Assembly: GCA_029204225.1 (NCBI GenBank)
Contig: CM055099.1
Coordinates: 60,777,449-60,841,448, forward strand
Reading direction: 5' to 3'
Length of the DNA: 64,000 nucleotides
Origin: Diphasiastrum complanatum
Lineage: Eukaryota > Streptophyta > Lycopodiopsida > Lycopodiales > Lycopodiaceae
Below, in pieces: positions 33,047 to 45,430 of the stretch (position 1 is the stretch's first letter; every line of letters starts with the position of its first letter). The position numbers and the translations under genes were made by a program. Below the pieces are notes generated by a model that did not search any database, was not told where the DNA came from, and saw nothing but the letters and a program-made list of their open reading frames with translations.

Positions 33047-36000
33047 GCGTTTATAAGCTGCATCACGTCCACCTCTGCTGTTTTTTTTCTGAACGAAAAG
33101 CTCTGCAACATTTTCAAACGAGTATAGCTATGGATCAGCTACACATACAATGTTTCACAGGCATACAGAAACGACACTTGAGTCGTAACTCTGTTTCGAT
33201 TGCTTATGAGCCTTAATAAACTTCATAGACATGCCGGATGAGACAGTCTTGGCTTGTGATTCACAGCCTTGTTTCACCCTTTTGAAGGCAAATTGTTCTA
33301 TGCTCTCAAATCTGATGTGGGCATTCCAGGTCTTTACCAGAGATTTCACTAATCCCGTGAAACGTACTTTGACCTTTTGAGCATTCTTGCCTTTGCAAAA
33401 AGGGGAAATTAAAATAAAGCCGACTCCATCGAAATGTACCACAGTGACACTGATGGATACCTCCAAAATAAAATCACCCCACCAGCCCCCAAAACCCTTG
33501 CCCAGGATCGCAGTCATATGACTGCACATTCTCAGTCATTTTCATAAAACTTGTCTCTTTTATTCTTTTATATCAAACTTACAAATTGACAACAATAATT
33601 TACCAACTCAAAACGTGTGCCTCTGATTTGGAGACAAGAGTCTGTTGTCACTTCTAATGGCTTTTAATGGCTAAATGTAGTTCGGATGATATTCATTTTA
33701 AAATTTTGATAACATTTTGGAGCTGAGAAACCTTTTGACGAGTGTTTACACAGAATTTATGAACCCTGCTATGTTTCAATACATTTATCTTCCCACATGT
33801 GGTGAGTTGGTGTATAGGGCTTGAGTTGGGCTCGCCCACCCAAGTTCTATTCTCTAAGATCTCATGGCTTGATAATACCAAAGGGCATATTTTAATACAT
33901 TTATGCTGTTTGCCAGCAAACGTTACTACGTTTGAAAAACTCTCTGAAGAATTCACAGTTTAAAAGGGTTTTGACAAAAAAACTAAAATTTTGATTCTGG
34001 GACTTGTTGCATTGCAAATTATTTTGAAACCTCAGATATTTTTTTCTGGCTCCCTTGTGGTGGATTTAAAAAATCTCTTACCTTCACGCGTCCATCCAAA
34101 TCAATTTGAGCAGTCTGTCTGTACTAGCTGAGGGGACTGGTGAAAAGTTTCTTCACATAATTCAATGCAATTTTTACCCTTCGTTTTGTATGATCATTGT
34201 GAGAATAACATGTGTAGCTGACAATAAAATGTTTCCACTTTTGACCTCGAAAATTACAGTGGTGCCTTTTAGATGTTGCAAACTACTTCCAAGCAAGGGC
34301 CCAGGGGGTAAAATTGCACAACATGTTGAGGAATGATCACGCTGACTCAGTTATGAGGACTTGTACCGTGAGGTGTGCTTTGTATTGTAGAGGGCAGAAT
34401 AGACTGATGTGGGCACTTTGTATCTCTATTTGTAAGGTGACAATATGGCAAAGTTGGCTTGATTTAGAGAACAATATAGACCTGCCTGCCAAAGAGCATT
34501 GCACTGAAAGCACTTGATGTCCAATACATTTGACAATGGATAACGTTAATATGGATCAATGAGGTATGCCATAATGAGGATGTGCCAGCTAGACGAGTCC
34601 TCTGATCCTATATGAGGGATAAATTCTTTGTATCTTGGCTTCCCAATTTCTCATTTGCAAGGATTTTGTGGATCCTCTTATCTTCTCCTTTGTGTATGTT
34701 TTTGCTCCCTTTCCATGCTTTTCACCGTAAATGTTCTCGAAGCTCTGCCCTAACTCACAATACTTGTGATATGAACCTTGCTTGATAGGTGGAGGAGAAG
34801 CTTATGAGCAGTGTTAGCTAAGGTTGTGTGGTTGAGCTTTTGGAGTTTATAGTATCTTTTGCTTTTTGGCTGGAGTATGAAGAAGAGCAAAAAGAAGTAA
34901 CAGAAGAAAAAGGAAAGAGATGAAGAAGAAATAACTAGGAAAAGATAACTCTCTTTTCATTTTTGTAGTGGATAAGCATTTTGTAGCTTGATTTCTAATG
35001 CATAAACTCCTCATAATAGCTCCATATTGGATCCGTACATGCTAGAGATATAAGTAGAGGTTGTCCTCCATTGATGCAGTGGAGACAGTAAAAAGAGCAA
35101 GAACATTATCCTGATGCAATGGAGGCAGTAAAAAGTGCAAGAACATTTGCCTGAGAACTTAATGCTTTGATCAATTCATTATAGAGGCATTGATCCCTGT
35201 GGCAAAATATTGCAAAACCTAAACCTTTAGCTACTTATTGAGTCTGACAATTTTTGAAAGTTCCTAGACAGAAAATTGGTGGGTAGTGTCATCAGTGCTC
35301 CCAGTGAAATAAAGTAATTCTGTTAGTTTCAACCTGATGATGGTTATTTCGTGTTTAATCTCTTTTGAGATACCAAAGAATGAACATGCTTCTTACTAAA
35401 GGTACGTGTGCCACTCACTGAAAACTGGAAAAATTACATGACAAAATATTGGAGACATTGCAATGCCAAAGACACTTCTTGTAAATTTGGACTTCGACAA
35501 TCCACAAAGTTTCCTTGTACGTCTATCATACTATTTTGAGTATTACTATGCTTCCTGCCATAAATTGACCAAGTTCTTTGATTTGTTATCCTTCATGAAA
35601 AACAACAAATCATTGGTGCATATTACATAAACTGCACATAAATTAGGGAATCTGAATACGAAGATTGGCCTGAACAGTTTTGCATAGTTCTGCCATAGAA
35701 GCATATAATAGAGAAAGGTCACCTTCACCATTGTAAACATACTGTCCTCACCTTCAAATTTTTATGCATTGAGAGTGACTATTTTCACCCTGATTCTTTG
35801 CTGGCAATACATGCATAACATTTAAAGTCCACTGACAATACGTGCATGACATCTAAAAGTCCAATTTTTTCAGGAACGTGTAATATTTCCAAAGGCGAAT
35901 GGGTAATTGATCTGAAGGGTCCTCTTTACACAAATGCATCTTGTGCATTTATCCAGGAACATCAAAACTGTCTTAAAAATGGAAGGCCTGATCTTGGCTA

Positions 36001-36437
36001 CATGAATTGGAGATGGAAACCAGTAGAGTGCGATCTTCCCCCTTTCGATGGTCGTTTGTTTCTGAATATGATGACCCACAAGACGATGGCTTTTGCTGGT
36101 GATAGCATTGCTCGCAATCACATGCAGTCACTTATTTGTGCTCTTTCACAGGTATTTACTTGATTTTGAATTCCCTATCAAGGTCTGTTTGAAGTATTGT
36201 GAAACAGAATGTCTAAATATATAGATGGAGCATTGCTAATAGCTAGATTTTCCAAATGAGCATGTGCACATGTTGGCACTGCGTGTCCAACAACGCCTCT
36301 GCTACTTTGTGTTATTGATATGCCATTACAGGCTTTTGCTTCAGCATCAAACCTACACGTATAAGCAAATGAGATTTTTTTGACATTTGCCTTTTGTTTA
36401 AAAGCTTTTAAGATTGAAATGAAGAAGCTTCTAACAT

Positions 36438-36524
<87 letters not shown>

Positions 36525-39500
36525 GCATTCAATGAAGCTTGTTAATGATGGTTTTACAAGCAAAATGTTTAGTTTTTGGTGAATGTCTATCTTCATTTCT
36601 TTGCATGCTTGGTAACCTTTGGCTCTTCCTCTCTTTCTTTTCACTCTTCACTCTTCATTCTCTTTGTCGTCCTCTGCTTCACACCTTTATTACCACAAGC
36701 ATTGTTTTGTAGTTATAATCCAATTACAAATGTGAGGCTTTTTATTTTCTTTACCCCACGTTTTAGTTCAAATTCTTGTTTCAAAAGTAGTACTAATATA
36801 TAAAGTTAAAGTGAAACAAAAAAGTGAATTTGTAAAGAAACAAGATCGAAGAATTCTCCTTGGCCAATAAAGTATAGTTGGGTTTGGAAGGTGGATGGTG
36901 GGAAAAATCTCCTATTCGTCAATTTTCACTAAGTAGTACAAAAATATAAAGTTAAAATGAAGCAAAAAATTGAATTTGTAAAGAAACAAGATCGAAGAAT
37001 TCTCCTTGGCCAATGAAGTACAATTGGGTTTGGAAGGTGGATGGTTGGAAAAATCTCCTTAGTGTTTAATTTTCTTTCTGACTTGGGCACGTAGATCTTG
37101 GAATGGTTTTTGGTTCTGTGGCAGATTGTCCTTATCTCGAAAGAAAGAAACATCTTCATATTCAATTACTACCAATTTTGGCCCCCCACCCCTCTCTTTC
37201 CATGCATGACACCTTTGTTTAAGTGTGCATACAAAACACTGGTTTTCCTTCTACCACCACACAACAATGAACATCTACCTCGAATGTTCAATGACTTTGT
37301 TTCATCTTACCACCTCTCATCTACCTTTCTTCTTAGGCTTTGCAATTTTCTGTTGATGCTAGTAGGCTGGGATAACTTCATGATGTATCTCCATTTTTCA
37401 ACTTTGTATTACTCTCATTGTAGACTTTCTTTTTGTCCCGTTAACTCTCTCGACTTGTGTAAAAGCTTCAGGTGCTGACACAGAGATATGGGATGTTAAG
37501 GTCCCCGATTTGGAGCTTCGGATGTAGGACTATGCTAAGTGGCTCACAGTCCATGTCATGCACCTAATCGCACTGTCCATGTCATGCACCTGATCGCACA
37601 ATTATCATTCTAGGATATGAGTGGTTTTTTGATAAATTTGATACGTTAGGTAAGCTTGATGTAATTGTGTTTTATGATTGTAACACTGGAAATTTCCATC
37701 AAGAGCAATAGATAATGCAAGCTTTAAAATAGGAATTTATTGACGTTTTTCCTAAGTAGTTGCCGTATGGTTTACCACTTGCTTGGTGTGTGGACCATCA
37801 AATAGAATTTGTGCTCGATAGCCACCCCATTTTTCGACAACCGTATAGGTTTAATCATAAGGAACAGGGGGAAGTGGCTAGGCAAGTTGACGATCATCTT
37901 AGGATGGGGCATAGTAGGCAAAGTAAATCACCATGGGGAGTGCCCGTCCTTCTCAAGAATAAGAAAGATGGGTGGTTTCGGTTGTGCATGGATTAGAAAG
38001 GCCTAAATAAAGTTATCGTTAAAAATAAATACCCGCTCCCTAGAATGGATGATCTCATAGATCGATTAAGTGGAGCAAAATTCTTCACGAAAATTGACCT
38101 TTGAACAAGATATCATCAAATACGGATACATCTGGAGACCAATTTCAGAGCATGGTTTGACCATTACGAGTTCTTAGTTTTACCTTTTGGTTTGACAATG
38201 CTCTAACTACTTCCCAACAGATGATGAACGATTTCTTTTGTCCTTTTTTGGGAAGATTTGTTGTGGTGTTTCTAGATGACATTTTGGTCTATATTAGACC
38301 ACTAAAGAGCATGTAAAGCTTCTCGTCTCAAGGATTATAAGACAAGAGAAGCTTTTTGCAAAAAGAATCTAAGTGTAAACTCTTAAAGAAAGAACTTCTT
38401 TGCCTTGGTCATAAGATTACCATGGATGGGATCAAAATTGACGATGAAAAGGTAAGATGGTAGTTGGATGGCCCATTGTTGAAACCGTATGTGAACTCAA
38501 GTCATTTTGAAAATTTGTTGTGTTCCTCCAAAAGTTTATTGAGGAATATTCGAAGATTGATGCCCCTCTTTATAATGTTTTAAAGGGAGTGAAAAGTCGA
38601 AAAGGTAGGCCTAGCCCTCCAATCAAGACTGAAAGAACTAATCAGACGGAAAGAACTAATTAGACAACATGCATGAGTCAGATTAGTGTGAGTCAGCAAG
38701 ATGCATGCATACCATGCAGTAGGTATGAGGGCCAATAATGCCCACCCATGTAGTAGGTATGAGGGCCAATAATGCCCGCCCATGCAGAGACATGCATGAC
38801 AGTGAGGAGCCATGCAGTCCTTTAGCAGTGGACTGGGACTCCTCATGCATTAGTAACCCCATGCATGCAGCATGATCAGTGAGTGTCTACCAACTGCCAC
38901 TTACTGCATGCAAACCCACACTGGGCTAGGAGGGACATTCTATCAGGGAGTGCATTGGCTGGGTAGATTAGACTAACTTTGCCTTCCTTGTGGTTATGTT
39001 GTTCCTAACACTGGTATCCGAGCAAGCGGTTTTGCAGTCAGAAGGGAGGACCAACGCACCATTTCAGAGCAGGCAATTTTGTAGTCAAAAGGGAGGAGGA
39101 CCAGCGCATTGCTTCCATCTGATCAGATGTTCAGCATTCTTCCCCTTGGGCATCACCTGTCCTCTTAGTTAAAAAGAGAGAACGGTCAATGCATTTATGT
39201 GTAGACTACAGAGCATTAAATAAGGTCACAATTAAGAATAAAGACGAGCTGTTTGATCAGCTCGACGGGGCCAGATATTTTAGTAAAATAGATCTATGTT
39301 CGGGGTATCATCAAGTCTGTATTAAGGCAGAAGATGTTCCAAAAACAGCTTTCAAAACTTGTCACGGTTAATATGAGTTTAAGGCAATGCCGTTTGGGCT
39401 CACCGACGCTCTGACAACTTTTATGATTTTGATGAACAATGTTCTTCGGCCATATTTAGGGAAATTTGTGGTTGTTTTTCTAGATGATATTTTAGTTTAC

Positions 39501-42500
39501 AAAAGAACGAAAAAAGAGCATTTGGCTCACCTCAGAAAGGTGTTCTGTTTGCTCAAAAAGCATAAGCTATTAGCAAAGAAACCTAAATGTGAGTGTTTTA
39601 CTGAAGAAGTGGTATATTTGGGCCATATTATCTCGAAAGATGAAATGGATCCAAATAAGGTCAAAGCCATTTTCAGCTGGCCTAGACCAAGCAGTATTTC
39701 AGAAGTTCAGGTTTTTCTTGGCCTTTCGGGATACTATAGACGATTATGCTCAGATAGCGGTTCCCATGACAAATCTTCTTAAGGGAAAGGGATAGGAGTT
39801 CGCCTTGGGGCCAGACAACAGGAGAGTTTTGATGTTCTCAAAACAACATTGGTTACAACACCAATACTAAAAGTTGTAGACCCAAATCAACCTTTTGTGG
39901 TCGAAACATATGCTAGTGGCTTTGCAGTAGGTGCGGTGTTGAACCAAAATGGACGACCAATAACGTTCAAAAGTAAGAAGCTCGAACTTGCTTAGACTAG
40001 ATACATCACTTACGAGAAGGAGCTCTGTTCAATAATTCATGTCCTTAAGACTTGGCGGCACTATTTGTATGGTGCTAGTTTCGAGATCCTGATCAGGGAA
40101 AATTCAATATAGTGGCAGATGCTCTTAGCAAAATGCCAATGGTAGACGAGTTTAGTTTTACTCAGATTTGTAATGAGTTACTTAAGTCCTTGAGGGGGAA
40201 ATGCATGAGTGATTGGTATTTCTCCATAGTCTGGAAAACGGTCCAGAACAGAGATGTATAGACTTCTGAACCAGTTCCTAGGCTTGGGGTTCATCGAAAT
40301 ATACGACAGGTTTCATTGAGGATAAGGGTCCAAGCATATGCCAGATTGCATTGAGGATTCTGAGTCTGTAGACCCCAATCATACCATTACGGTTGGGGGA
40401 TCTAGTTCTCGAGGATTCAAATGGAAACAATATTTCATTCAAGATGAGTATCTACGTACAGAAACAAAATTTGTGTTCCCGACTTAGAGGATTTTGGGCG
40501 CCAAGTATTATATGAATGTCATGAAAAGCCCTAGTGCGGGACACCCAGGAATACAAAAGACCTATGAGCTTCTTCGTAGGATTTCCAGCAATATGTATGT
40601 ATATATGTGTGTGTGTGTGTGTATACATATATATTTGAAATGAAATCATACGAAACCATGTTGAACCACAACAAACCAACAAATGTGGCTGGCCAAAGTT
40701 GGTACTCATTGGGCCTATTGTTCAGCTGTATGTGTGAGCTTTACACCTCCAGGATTTTTCATCTAATGCACTCATATCTTGTTGAGCTACTTAATGTTCT
40801 TGTAGCAACCTCCGAGAATTGTTAAGCTCAAGCTCCACGGCGATGGGGGACTTGTGGCTCAAAGTTCTTGAAGCTCTGACTCGCAAGGTTATTGTGATAT
40901 GCATACTTAATAAAAGTTGGATGGTGTTCTATATGGCTTTTTTGAGCAACAAGGAATTGATGAAGTAGATGTAGCGTGCTTTATCTTTTCATACGGTTTT
41001 CTTCAAAAATTTTGAATCAGAATACAAATTTTTTTTCATGGAAAAGTCTTCTTAAGTAAATTTATCTGCTTCTTAAACTGTCCAAGTGGGAAATCATAAA
41101 TTTTTAATCCCTTTCATAAACAAAAAGATTTTCTTATTACGTGTACAAAAATTGCTTAGTTGAGTAGATAATCTTACCACTACTTTTTGAAATTTTCCTT
41201 ACAACTAATTGCACAATAAAATTTTGCTTGAACTTTCACTTTAGCAAATAGCTTTCCGACACCTTGATTGGTGGTTTTATTCATTATTTTTAGTTAATTT
41301 TTGCTCTAACTGGTTTGTGTAACTTCTGAAATGATCTTGACCATTGGCCCAGAGCCTCTCTGAGAGAGATGTTGACCTCAAGACAACAATTGCTGAATGT
41401 TGTATATTGACCGAACCAAGAATGTGAGGCGCCTGTGAACACATTCTTCTTTGATTCATATGGACTGTAATTTCTGTTTTATTCTCCACCTCTGCAAGAA
41501 CACAGAAAATGCTGAGCAAATCCTTTCATATATTGCTGGCGAAATCTTCCATTTGATAGCAGTTTTGTAGCATTTTACTGTCAACAATGAAAGGCCTTAA
41601 CTTTTCCTTTGTCAGTACTTTGAACACACTTCTCGTGGAAATTTTCTAAAGGATTCTGAGCCAAGTAGCAAACTTTTGCTGTTATAAAACTTTATTTTTC
41701 TGTGACGTGGTGCTTGAAATCCTGAGCTGCTAGTTTATAGTTTTCAACCCAGATGATGAGATATAGCAGAGATTCAAGTCTGCTACGTAACCTGTTTCTC
41801 TGATTGCAGATTGAATCTCCTCAAAATCTGTACCGCGATGCTGAGGACAAATTCTTGACATGGAATTTTCCTTCTTACAACTTCACTTTGGCAATACTAT
41901 GGTCACCTTATCTTGTTAAGAAAACAGAAGACGCATACAAGAATGTACCTGAAGGTGTCACAAAGCTGTTCCTGGATGTTGTTGATGATGCGTGGGTGAG
42001 TTCTTTACCTCAATATGACTATGTGGTCTTATCTTCAGGGCAATGGTACTTCAAGCCAGGAGTTTATATCATAGGTGGTGAAATTGTAGGTTGCCATTAC
42101 TGTCCTGGTATGAACATCAGTCAAGTCGGGTTTTTCTTTGCCTATGAGGCTGCATTACATTCAGTCTACAAGAATATTATCTCAACACCCCAATATAAGG
42201 GCACGACCATCCTGCGGACTATATCACCAGATCATTTTGAGAATGGTACATGGTCTACTGGGGGAACTTGCTTGCGGACTGTACCTTTCATGAATCATAG
42301 TATGGATGGAATTAACGCCCTAATGCGAGACAGTCAGCTAAAAGTTCTCAACAATGTCTCTGCAAACGAACCTGCTCACGCACCAAAATTGAAACTGCTA
42401 GACATAACTTACAGTGCATTGATGCGGCCTGATGGTCATCCAGGGCCTTATCGGTATCCATTTCCCTTCTCCAATGGCAAATCTGGCCATGTGCAAAATG

Positions 42501-42571
42501 ATTGTTTGCACTGGTGTCTTCCAGGACCAATAGATACTTGGAATGAAATGCTTTTATGGATACTCAAATAG
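32626..42571 (+). CDS. TBL family polysaccharide O-acetyltransferase (three exons)
   Basis: Exons 32626-32872, 35874-36151 and 41810-42571 join in frame (intron phases 1 and 0) to 428 residues, normal for TBL proteins. Residues about 20-40 ([18 protein letters not shown]) form a signal anchor, giving a type II Golgi membrane protein. The PMR5N domain follows ([30 protein letters not shown]). The acyl-esterase-like domain has the catalytic GDS block ([15 protein letters not shown]) and the terminal DxxH motif ([19 protein letters not shown]), with LRPDGHP-like [11 protein letters not shown] between. TBL proteins transfer acetyl groups to wall polysaccharides. Overall similarity looks closest to the TBL19-27 group, which includes mannan and xyloglucan acetyltransferases, but the substrate cannot be set from sequence. 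No stop or frameshift is present, so it appears functional despite its repeat-filled introns. Confidence 0.92.
32964..33042 (+). repeat. (GA)n microsatellite in TBL intron 1
   Basis: About 79 bp of GA, roughly 90 bp after the exon 1 donor. Confidence 0.95.
35874..36151 (+). CDS. TBL gene exon 2
   Basis: The acceptor is CCAATTTTTTCAG; the exon begins with the codon remainder GA, then TCNISKGEW. It holds the PMR5N domain and the GDS motif and ends TCACAG before GTATTT. Confidence 0.9.
36440..36522 (+). repeat. (CT)n microsatellite in TBL intron 2
   Basis: About 83 bp of CT, roughly 290 bp after the exon 2 donor. Confidence 0.95.
36786..37077 (+). repeat. Tandem duplication, 146-bp period, TBL intron 2
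   Basis: Copies begin AGTAGTAC at 36786 and 36932 and share GATCGAAGAATTCTCCTTGG; they are highly similar. Confidence 0.85.
37730..38580 (+). pseudogene. Ty3/gypsy reverse transcriptase fragment (gypsy-2) in TBL intron 2
   Basis: The plus strand encodes the RT N-terminus: [20 protein letters not shown], then [17 protein letters not shown], then RLCMD, and after a TAG the [21 protein letters not shown] and FFTKIDL blocks. Many stops and frame breaks follow to about 38570. It is an inactive relic. Confidence 0.88.
38719..38783 (+). repeat. Short direct repeat in TBL intron 2
   Basis: GTAGGTATGAGGGCCAATAA occurs twice in succession, each followed by TGCCC and a CCCATG-type end. The region is also rich in GCATGCAT. 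Confidence 0.75.
39012..39023 (+). promoter_or_regulatory. Primer-binding-site-like sequence
   Basis: TGGTATCCGAGC matches the initiator-Met tRNA primer site TGGTATCAGAGC at 11 of 12 positions and directly follows CCTAACAC, like an LTR end. The LTR start upstream is not identified. Confidence 0.5.
39140..40590 (+). pseudogene. Ty3/gypsy RT-RNase H-integrase fragment (gypsy-3) in TBL intron 2
   Basis: RT blocks [53 protein letters not shown], and [14 protein letters not shown] with the catalytic LDD, then [20 protein letters not shown] and [11 protein letters not shown]. RNase H follows ([31 protein letters not shown]) and the start of the integrase zinc finger ([18 protein letters not shown]). 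It has stops at 39369 and later. It ends at a (TG)n tract. It is not the same copy as the fragment at 37730-38580, because the RT N-terminus is present twice. Confidence 0.9.
40593..40632 (+). repeat. TG/TA microsatellite
   Basis: GTATGTATATATG followed by about 9 TG units and a TATACATATATAT tail, at the end of gypsy-3. Confidence 0.9.
41810..42571 (+). CDS. TBL gene exon 3
   Basis: The acceptor is TCTGATTGCAG. Encodes 253 residues from IESPQN to LLWILK and a TAG at 42569-42571, with the conserved [16 protein letters not shown] and DCLHWC blocks. Confidence 0.93.
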   Translation: MESPQNLYRDAEDKFLTWNFPSYNFTLAILWSPYLVKKTEDAYKNVPEGVTKLFLDVVDDAWVSSLPQYDYVVLSSGQWYFKPGVYIIGGEIVGCHYCPGMNISQVGFFFAYEAALHSVYKNIISTPQYKGTTILRTISPDHFENGTWSTGGTCLRTVPFMNHSMDGINALMRDSQLKVLNNVSANEPAHAPKLKLLDITYSALMRPDGHPGPYRYPFPFSNGKSGHVQNDCLHWCLPGPIDTWNEMLLWILK

Positions 42572-43900
42572 TGGGTGGAGTAGAGAACACTTTCCATGGC
42601 TTTCTCGTCTACATTCACCAGGATTGAAAGGCATCAGTTCTCAGTAAGCTTTACCTGAATGAATATGCAATTTTTTATCCTGCCCACCCAGGTGTTGTTT
42701 GGATACTTAATGCTCTATTCAAAGCATGATCTATATTGTAATAGCTTTTGCATGTACAAGACATATTTTTTCTGCTGTGGTGGCAGTGCCCACAGCCCAA
42801 AACCTAAAATTGCAAATTTTACTGGTCAGTCCAAAGCAGGCCTTGATTGAGCTGCTATTATTGTTCTCAGCATGCAGCAATGCAATTGGAGTTATATCAT
42901 CCGGAGCTTGACATGTTTAGCTTGAGAGAATAACAGACATGACTTGCTGTAGCAAAGTTTTGTCTTCAGCAATCCATATGGACATTGACTGGAAACTATT
43001 CTGGATCCAACATCAGAAAGAGAACATATCTCCCGACGATTTGTAAGACTACTTGGATTTGGTGACTATTCTGAATTTAGGAGAGGCAAGAAAATTCTCT
43101 CATCAGCTATGCATACCCTTCAGCCTACTTTCTCAACTTCCATCATTGGGTCACTAGTTCTACTCTTGCCTCCACTTCACCACTTCCTTCAATCTCTTAA
43201 TCAATATGCTAGGCTCAACTTACGACTGTGATTTCATTCAACTTTTTGCAAGTAGCGAGGGAGGAAAACTTGACACTTGTCATTCTAGGAACTTATGCAT
43301 AAGAACTCCGAAATATTTCGTTTAAAGCACATGCACTCTATTTAACACAAGGTTGTGGTCTATGCCTTGCCATAACGGTGAAATTGTGGGATTGAAAAAA
43401 AAAAAACATCTAGTAAATTTTTCTCTTTTCTTTGAGATTCAGTCAAATGCACTAGGTTTTTTCATGATTGTGATATCATGAGATTCATTCGTTTTTTTAA
43501 CATTTTAAGCTGCAAGAGGCTATGCTGTTGAAATCACTACCACAAAACTAGTTAAATTTTTTTACAATTGTAAAACTAAGATTGCATATTGGGATTTAAA
43601 AAGACTAAGAATTGTGTATGAAATGATTTTGCCAATAAATAGGTGATCTTCATTTGATGAGAATTTTTTACAATAGATTTCATATTTTGATCATGAAATA
43701 TGTCATTTTGGATTTGGCAAGGATTCAAGAATATCTGCGATCAATATTCACAATAATTACGATTAGTATTCAGAATGTTTTAGTATTCACGATCATATTC
43801 ACAATAATCATGATCAATTCTCAAGATATTTATTTTTCAATATTTACAATTTTAAATAATCGTCACCATTCATCAATTGGGTAACTTTATCTCTGAAGAG
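42572..43900. other. 3' region of the TBL gene and intergenic DNA, no other gene seen
   Basis: Includes the untranslated 3' end of the TBL gene, whose poly(A) site cannot be fixed. The remaining sequence is AT-rich. Confidence 0.4.
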
Positions 43901-44009
43901 TTGATTAACTTTTCATCCAATATATGGAAGACATTTTGTATACATCTTGCAAAAGAAGATATTATTAGAAACATTAAAAATATATGGTCAAAGAAATTAT
44001 CAAAATATA

Positions 44010-44410
44010 TTGTCGTTTGTCATCTTTTTTCATTCAAGCATGCGGGAGTACAATAAGAAGAATAAACTAGAACATCGTGGAATAAAACATGCATAAGCTT
44101 TCAAGTCTTTTTTTTATAAATGTGATTATGTTCACAATTGAGCATGCAATAGCCAAATAAATTTGTTTGCTTTTGTTCATGCATGCAAGCTAAGTTTTGT
44201 TTTACATGTATGCACACTCACTTTCATGTTGGGTAATTGCACCCGTCCATCAAAATCCAAATCTTAAAAGAGGAGTCTCGGTCACCACCATTTATCTTAA
44301 AAGAAGAGTTTCGGCCGCTATCATTTATCTTTTAACATTGATTTTTTTCAAATTTCATTGATCAACCTCAACACATGGTATTGCCTTTGCAAAGGCAAGG
44401 CCAAAAAAGT
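44010..44410 (+). repeat. Diverged direct repeat, copy 1
   Basis: Similar over about 390 bp to 45045-45430, sharing GAGCATGCAATAGCCAAA-type, CTTTCATGTTGGGTAATT and GACCAACCTCAACACAT-type stretches. Different indels in each copy point to an old duplication or two insertions of one unknown element. Confidence 0.75.
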
Positions 44411-45044
44411 AAATCATGTCATTTTTATTTGCATCTTTAAAGGGTATGAGCTTAGCCATATAACTCTTTATATATTATAAAGGTAAAAGATCCTTCCAAT
44501 CATGATGCATGCTATTATTGAAGGAAAGAATCTAAAAAAGAAACATGATAAAACGAAAAACTATGGTGCAATGCATTGTTCTATGACCATGCTTTTAGTT
44601 GTCATGAATGGCAAATGCATGTGGTAGATCTTAAAACTATAAATTGGAACCAAAGGTATTATAGTCGACTATAAATCTCCTCATTCACCATACTTGGTGC
44701 AAAAAGACCAACAGTTGCGTTTACACTACCCACGTAAAATCAGTTTTGACATGTTTGTGAAGGAATTGGAAGAGCCTCACAGAATGGAATCTATGGGGCA
44801 AAATCTTTTTATGTGAAATTTTTTGATGTGCACCTTCCAAGTGCCAAAAGATGCATGTAAAAAAATTGAAGGCAAAAAAAGAGAAAAAAAGAACAAGGTA
44901 GACACAGAATTTATGGGAAGGAAGAAGCGCCCCCTCTGGTAGTGCCAGGACGCCCTTCTTGGGCGGACCCCCCCCTTTCTAAAAATAGTCAAAGCAAGGA
45001 CATTGAAGATCACCACCCAAAACCAAAAGCCAATCATCAAATGA

Positions 45045-45430
45045 CCTCATCATAGACTTGTCACTTGTCATATTTTTTCATTTAAGTATGCGAGATCACA
45101 ATAAGAAGAACAAGAAACTAGTACATTGTGGAATCAAGCCCACATCAAAGTCCTATTTCCATATGTGATTATTATAATATGCACCTTCAAGATCAAGCAT
45201 GCAATAGCCAAATTAATTTGTTCGCTTTTTTTTTTTTATTGCATGCATGCTATGTTCTTTTTTTCATGTGTGAAGGCTCACTTTCATGTTGGGTAATTCA
45301 GCTTTCCACCAAAGTTCAAACTTCAAAAATGGAGACGACCACCACCATATATTCCTTAACATTAACTTTTTTTCAAACTCCATTGACCAACCTCAACACA
45401 TAGTATAATAGCCTTTGCAAGGCAATGCCA
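45045..45430 (+). repeat. Diverged direct repeat, copy 2
   Basis: Partner of 44010-44410, same orientation, about 1.03 kb downstream. Confidence 0.75.
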
